Positions 60,355 through 64,000 of a stretch of DNA of 64,000 nt are shown piece by piece. The first letter of the stretch is position 1. Every line of letters begins with the position of its first letter. The position numbers were made by a program, and so were the translations under genes. The stretch is from an uncultured Acidobacteriota bacterium. Its GTDB lineage: Bacteria; Acidobacteriota; Terriglobia; Terriglobales; Acidobacteriaceae. The stretch covers positions 20,627-84,626 of the forward strand of contig CAINND010000078.1 of NCBI GenBank assembly GCA_903851035.1. The letters run 5' to 3'. A model generated the notes under the pieces. The model searched no databases. It was given only the letters and a program-made list of their open reading frames with translations, and was not told the origin of the DNA.

Positions 60355-61698
60355 TTATTTCGCCCCAGCCACGCGGACCAGTTGCAGAACACTTTCCATA
60401 TGATACGTCTGCGGGAAGAGATCGACGATGTGCGCCGCCTCCACCCGGTATCCCGCCGCCACCAGCGCAGGCAGGTCGCGTGAGAGCGTCGCCGGATCGC
60501 AGGAGACCAGCATAATCTGCTGCGCCTTGCGTGCGGCCAGCAGCCGCGCCGTGCGCTCGCCCAATCCCGCACGCGGCGGATCGGCCACAATCAGATCCCA
60601 GCCCGCGCGCGCCGAAGCCAGAAAATCTTCGGTCGTACTTTCCACCGTGCGCACGCCATGGCGCGGCACGTTGCGCACCAGGTCGTGATAGGAGACGGGC
60701 GCCACCTCGACGGCTGTAACTTTCTCAAAAGCAGCGGCCAGGGGCAACGTAAAAAGCCCTCCGCCGGCGTACAAATCAAGTGCCGTCTGGCCTTCGCGGC
60801 CGCCCGTCACCAGTTCCACCAGCTTCCCGGTCAGGTGACGATTGGTCTGGAAGAACGCTCCGGCGGAGACCTGATAGGTGAACTTGCCAACCTTGTAGGG
60901 CAATGCGTCGGCACCATCGATGAAGGGCTTGCCGGCGCGCGCCAATAGGCGTGTGCTTTCCAGGCTGGTGTCATCAGCATCCTCGCCCGCGCCGCCAGTG
61001 GCGAATACTGCTATGCCAATCACTTCAGGCATGCGCTCGCGGATGGTCTCGGTCAGGGGCTTCAGCTCCGCCGCGCGCGTGGCGTGGTGAATGTAGAACT
61101 CGATGCGCAACTGGGTGTCATCCTGATTGGCGAAGAACTGCACTTCGCGCAAAGGCTCGCAGTCCGCCAGCTCCGCTTTCATCCGCCACAGCAGGGCCAG
61201 CGCACGGTTGATAAGCGGCGAGCTGATGGGACACTCTTCCACCGGCTCCAGTTCATGCGAGCCGCGGCCGTGATAGCCAATGGCAAACTCCGCGCCAGTG
61301 GCAATCTTCATCCGGGTGCGGTTACGGAAGGCCCAGGGCTCGGCCGAGTGCACCGTGATCTCCGGCAGCTCGACGCGCGCGCCGCGCAGGATGGTCTCAC
61401 GCAGAATCTGCTTTTTGGCCTCCAACTGCGCCGGATAGCTGAGGTGCTGGTAGTGGCAGCCTCCGCAACGAGCGTAGTGCGGGCAGGCGGGCGCAACGCG
61501 CTCGGGCGACGGGGTGATGACCTCGACCAACTCGGCGCGGGTGTAGCCCTTGCGCTCTTCCACCGCGCGGGCCTCAACAACCTCTCCTGGCAGTACGCCG
61601 GAGATAAAGACGGTCTTGCCGCGGCGCTCATCGCCCGCAGCCGGCACACGGGCCAGCCCGTCACCGCCGTAAATCAGCTTTTCAATGGTTAACTTCAC
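60355..61698 (-). CDS. rlmD: 23S rRNA (uracil(1939)-C(5))-methyltransferase
   Basis: SAM-dependent enzyme (RumA) that methylates U1939 of 23S rRNA, 447 aa. The N-terminal TRAM-like region is followed by an iron-sulfur cluster set: CPHYARCGGCHYQHL (Cys-x5-Cys-x2-Cys) plus a fourth Cys in VEECPISSPLIN. The SAM motif is ALDLYAGGGLFTLPLAAAF, and the catalytic Cys lies in IMLVSCDPATLSRDLPAL. GTG start. A tRNA m5U54 role (TrmFO/TrmA-like) is less likely given the cluster, but a paralogue specific to U747 (RlmC) cannot be ruled out entirely. Confidence 0.92.
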   Translation of the reverse strand: MKLTIEKLIYGGDGLARVPAAGDERRGKTVFISGVLPGEVVEARAVEERKGYTRAELVEVITPSPERVAPACPHYARCGGCHYQHLSYPAQLEAKKQILRETILRGARVELPEITVHSAEPWAFRNRTRMKIATGAEFAIGYHGRGSHELEPVEECPISSPLINRALALLWRMKAELADCEPLREVQFFANQDDTQLRIEFYIHHATRAAELKPLTETIRERMPEVIGIAVFATGGAGEDADDTSLESTRLLARAGKPFIDGADALPYKVGKFTYQVSAGAFFQTNRHLTGKLVELVTGGREGQTALDLYAGGGLFTLPLAAAFEKVTAVEVAPVSYHDLVRNVPRHGVRTVESTTEDFLASARAGWDLIVADPPRAGLGERTARLLAARKAQQIMLVSCDPATLSRDLPALVAAGYRVEAAHIVDLFPQTYHMESVLQLVRVAGAK

Positions 61699-61818
61699 GT
61701 TGTGAGAATACCGTAAACGGAGTGCCTTGCGGACAATCGACTATTTAATGCACCATTCGTTGGGCTTTCCCTTGATGGCATACTCTGCCTCAAGTCTTCT
61801 CAAGCTGGAGGAATTTTC

Positions 61819-62325
61819 ATGCCGGATAAGATCGACAGCGGCAGTGCGAATACCACTAATGATTTTTACGATGGTCTTCTTGTTGCTGTGGCTTTTGTGG
61901 GCTTCATGGCAGCAGGTCTAGGACTTGTGGTCTTCCTGAATGACGTTCCCCATGAAGAGCTTTATCTCATCGCCTATATGCATGCGAGTTTCGTTATTTT
62001 ACTGACTTTTTTCCACGTAAGAGGCTTTGATCGCGGGTATAGCCTGAATCTCAAGGCTGTCCGAAGTCAACTCTCAAAGCTGTTTTCCATTCACTTACTA
62101 TTCCTAGCCCTGGTCCTGGCAGGGTATATGGGAATTGAGGCATCGCGCGTACATTTCCCCGAATCTTGGGTTCATGAAGATAGTCGGCACCGGAGTCCAT
62201 TTGTACTGCTCTTGATATGCGCTTTCTCTGTCGTTGTTATGGCACAGGTACTTCTTTCGAGAAGAATTCTTCAGAGAAGCGTGGATGCCGAACGAAATAC
62301 AATGATGGATGAGTTACAGCCGTAG
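61819..62325 (+). CDS. Low-GC four-helix membrane protein, unknown
   Basis: 168 aa. The ATG at 61819 has GGAGGAA 7 bases upstream. Helices near residues 20-42 (LLVAVAFVGFMAAGLGLVVF), 49-66, 88-105 (SIHLLFLALVLAGYMGI) and 128-147 (FVLLLICAFSVVVMAQVLLS) are predicted, with a short hydrophilic start and end. GC is about 46-48%, clearly below the surrounding genes, suggesting recent acquisition. No family recognised. It lies between divergent rlmD and a convergent helical gene. Confidence 0.65.
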   Translation: MPDKIDSGSANTTNDFYDGLLVAVAFVGFMAAGLGLVVFLNDVPHEELYLIAYMHASFVILLTFFHVRGFDRGYSLNLKAVRSQLSKLFSIHLLFLALVLAGYMGIEASRVHFPESWVHEDSRHRSPFVLLLICAFSVVVMAQVLLSRRILQRSVDAERNTMMDELQP

Positions 62326-62363
62326 TTCAAATTCTTGAAGAATTTGGCCGCGATTAGTTTTCT

Positions 62364-63050
62364 CTACAGATAAAAGAGGCTCAGCCGCGGCAGTTTGTAA
62401 CGCTCCAGCAGCTGCTTGTTGCCGTATTGGCGCAGCAGTTGATCAATCTGCGCAGCGGTCATTTTGCCGCGATAAGGCGCCAGTTCGCGCTCGGCCTGGG
62501 CGCGGGCAGCGACCAGTTCCTCGTCCGTGGCGTGGCTCCACAGGGCGGCCAGAATCTTCTCCTCGGCCACGGTCTGCCGCTGCTCCAGGGCCTCCAAATC
62601 GGCGGGCGCGGCGTTCTTGCTTATCTCATCGGCCAGCGTGCGCAGGTTCTCCGCCTGCGCGGCCAGCAGCGTCCGTACGGCCTCCGCCGGGTGCTTACAG
62701 CCGGCAAGCTGCGCGGCGTTGCGCTCAAAGTAGGCAACAATCGCCTCGTTGGGGATGGTCGTCGCCGCTGGATCGCGTTTGCTGCCCACGGCGGCCTCCT
62801 GCGCCTCTTCCACGGCGGCCAGAACCTCCTGCTGGCAATAGGCCAGCGAGTTCACCTTGCGCGTGCGGACCTTGCGGCGCTCGTACTTATCAAAGGCGGC
62901 GTCAATGCCACGCAGCACGGCCTCCACCGGGATGCCGGCTTCCTTCCATGTCTCCATCAGCGCCCAGTCCAAGGGCGAGCACAGCAGGATGCTGCCGCGG
63001 CGGCGCTGGAAATGCTCTTCGATCTCAGAGAAATAAGTGAAATATTCCAC
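62364..63050 (-). CDS. Helical protein of unknown function next to coaX
   Basis: 228 aa, GTG start, no signal peptide or membrane helix. The body is rich in Ala, Glu, Arg and Gln with long predicted helices (LRGIDAAFDKYERRKVRTRK; VLAAVEEAQEAAVG; LEALEQRQTVAEEKILAAL; MTAAQIDQLLRQYGNKQLL). The N-terminus SILLCSPLDWALMETWKEAG is the best-conserved-looking part. I do not recognise it. It begins 34 bases after coaX stops, on the same strand, hence a possible partner gene. Confidence 0.65.
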   Translation of the reverse strand: MEYFTYFSEIEEHFQRRRGSILLCSPLDWALMETWKEAGIPVEAVLRGIDAAFDKYERRKVRTRKVNSLAYCQQEVLAAVEEAQEAAVGSKRDPAATTIPNEAIVAYFERNAAQLAGCKHPAEAVRTLLAAQAENLRTLADEISKNAAPADLEALEQRQTVAEEKILAALWSHATDEELVAARAQAERELAPYRGKMTAAQIDQLLRQYGNKQLLERYKLPRLSLFYL

Positions 63051-63084
63051 GGCGGAGATGACCTTTACCTCGTTTATGCAGCAG

Positions 63085-63882
63085 CTACTTGCGGCGTGTG
63101 TGTTGATTGCGCTCCCAGATGAGGCGCAGCCCGGTGAGAGTCAAGGTCTCATCCACCTCGGTCAGGTAGCGCGAGCCTGCGGCCAGGAACGGCGCCATGC
63201 CGCCGGTGGCCAGCACGGGAACCACGCCCATCTCGCCCATCAGGCGCTCCAGTATTCCATCCACCAGCCCGACGTAGCCGTGGAAGAAACCCGATTGCAG
63301 GCTCTCCACCGTATTGGTGCCAATGACCTTGGCCGGGCGCTTGACCTCCACGCGCGGCAGCCGCGCGGCGCGGGCAAACAACGCTTCGGCCGAAAGATTG
63401 ACGCCGGGCGCAATGACGCCGCCCAGGTATTCGCCCTTGGGGCCAATCACGTCAAAAGTGATGGCCGTGCCAAAGTCCACCACGATGCAGCTCTGCTTGC
63501 AGCGCTCAAAGGCGGCCACGGAGTTGGCGATGCGGTCGGCTCCAACCTCGCTAGGATTGTCGTAATGCACGGGCATGCCGGTGCGCACGCCGGGCTCCAG
63601 GAAGATGGCCTTGACGCCAAAGGTGCGCTCGCAGACCGTCCGGATCAGGCTGTCGAGCGGAGGCACGACGCTGGCCACAATGATGCCGCGCACGGCCTTT
63701 GTCTCCAATCCATGCACGGCGAAGAGCTGCCGCAACAGCACGCCATGCTCGTCCGCCGTCTGCTGCTGAGCGGTGCTGATGCGCCACTGCGCCACTAGCT
63801 CGGGCAGGGTGGTGCCGTCCTCGCGCAGGGGAAAGAGGCCGAGCTCGGTCTCCGTGTTGCCAATGTCCAAAACAAGCAGCAT
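63085..63882 (-). CDS. coaX: Type III pantothenate kinase
   Basis: Phosphorylates pantothenate in the first step of CoA synthesis, insensitive to CoA feedback, 265 aa from the Met at 63882 (MLLVLDIGNTETELG). Alternative starts at 63894 and 63891 add MMNP. Conserved blocks: the nucleotide loop DIGNTETELGLF, GADRIANSVAAFERC, and VVDFGTAITFDVIGPKGEYLGG. It works downstream of panB and panC seen at 38-40 kb. The last 100 bases of the window before it hold no gene I can support; another minus-strand gene such as birA often precedes coaX. Confidence 0.93.
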   Translation of the reverse strand: MLLVLDIGNTETELGLFPLREDGTTLPELVAQWRISTAQQQTADEHGVLLRQLFAVHGLETKAVRGIIVASVVPPLDSLIRTVCERTFGVKAIFLEPGVRTGMPVHYDNPSEVGADRIANSVAAFERCKQSCIVVDFGTAITFDVIGPKGEYLGGVIAPGVNLSAEALFARAARLPRVEVKRPAKVIGTNTVESLQSGFFHGYVGLVDGILERLMGEMGVVPVLATGGMAPFLAAGSRYLTEVDETLTLTGLRLIWERNQHTRRK

Positions 63883-64000
63883 GGGGTTCATCATAGTACA
63901 GCCGGGGATGTTTTAGAGCGCCGGCTGGGATGGCCCACGCAAGCCTGTCGCTAACGGCCACCCTGCACCGATCTGTGCGGCGTGCCCCAAACCCAACGCC

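Noticed and set aside
61727-61921. 64-aa ORF upstream of the four-helix protein
   Set aside because: Overlaps the better-supported gene in another frame and has no ribosome site.
1-64000. CRISPR arrays, insertion sequences, rRNA or tRNA genes
   Set aside because: No spaced repeats, transposase motifs or stable RNA signatures were recognised on either strand.

Overview
The window is a high-GC (roughly 60-63% by eye), densely coded bacterial chromosome segment. It carries about 61 credible protein genes and no rRNA, tRNA, CRISPR array or transposase. The organism is diderm: it has an RND tripartite pump, heptose/LPS genes (rfaE1, rfaE2, waaC), a TonB-like protein and several lipoproteins. The gene set (PAS hybrid kinase, REC-DUF4388 regulator, DUF6580, DUF2721 and DUF3108 proteins, pyrR-pyrB-pyrC, fabF after acpP, coaX) fits an Acidobacteriota of the Terriglobia type. 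That placement is inference from family content, not from a marker gene.

Layout. 1-8.2 kb: end of acpP, fabF, then a TetR regulator divergent from an RND permease/adaptor/outer-membrane-factor operon. 8.2-12.3 kb: an orphan triple-PAS hybrid histidine kinase, then a lower-GC island with an unlisted 49-aa secreted peptide, a seven-helix membrane protein and a helical cytosolic protein. 12.4-17.1 kb: a double-ACT protein divergent from ilvB-ilvN and an APC permease. 17.1-20.6 kb: two exported or membrane unknowns, a secreted protein with a structured leader, a CBS protein and a MerR regulator. 20.67-20.88 kb: a candidate structured RNA with its own promoter and terminator on the minus strand. 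21.1-24 kb: tdh-kbl (threonine to glycine) and a low-GC GIY-YIG-like orphan. 24-31.6 kb: recQ, pyrR-pyrB-pyrC, a zinc-ribbon membrane protein, a lipoprotein and an Nramp transporter. 31.7-36.9 kb: purD-purE; a minus-strand rhodanese/ECF sigma/OsmC cassette; a polysaccharide deacetylase; a deoxynucleoside kinase. 37-44 kb: bacteriohemerythrin, DUF2721, panB, a secreted protein, panC, dacB, a zinc protein, GNAT and DUF6580. 44-50.5 kb: a YdjM-like protein, a lipid kinase, a REC-DUF4388 regulator, moaC, a Gfo/Idh oxidoreductase and TonB. 50.4-54.3 kb: a 46-aa membrane microprotein overlapping miaA, then rfaE1, rfaE2 and waaC. 54.3-57.2 kb: an aldo-keto reductase broken by one in-frame TAG, a methyltransferase, DUF3108 and DUF2007. 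57.2-64 kb: comEC, a YCII protein, rlmD, a low-GC four-helix protein, a helical unknown and coaX.

Most of the window is housekeeping: fatty-acid, branched-chain amino-acid, pyrimidine, purine, pantothenate/CoA, molybdopterin and LPS-core synthesis, plus RNA modification. Items most deserving attention are the minus-strand RNA at about 20.67-20.84 kb with two competing helices, the peptide/seven-helix/helical module at 10.85-12.25 kb, the tightly coupled rhodanese-ECF sigma-OsmC cassette, the amber-interrupted aldo-keto reductase, and two small proteins (49 and 46 aa) too short for the ORF track. Starts were moved from the longest ORF to an internal Met wherever a Shine-Dalgarno sequence or family alignment supported it; this is stated per gene.
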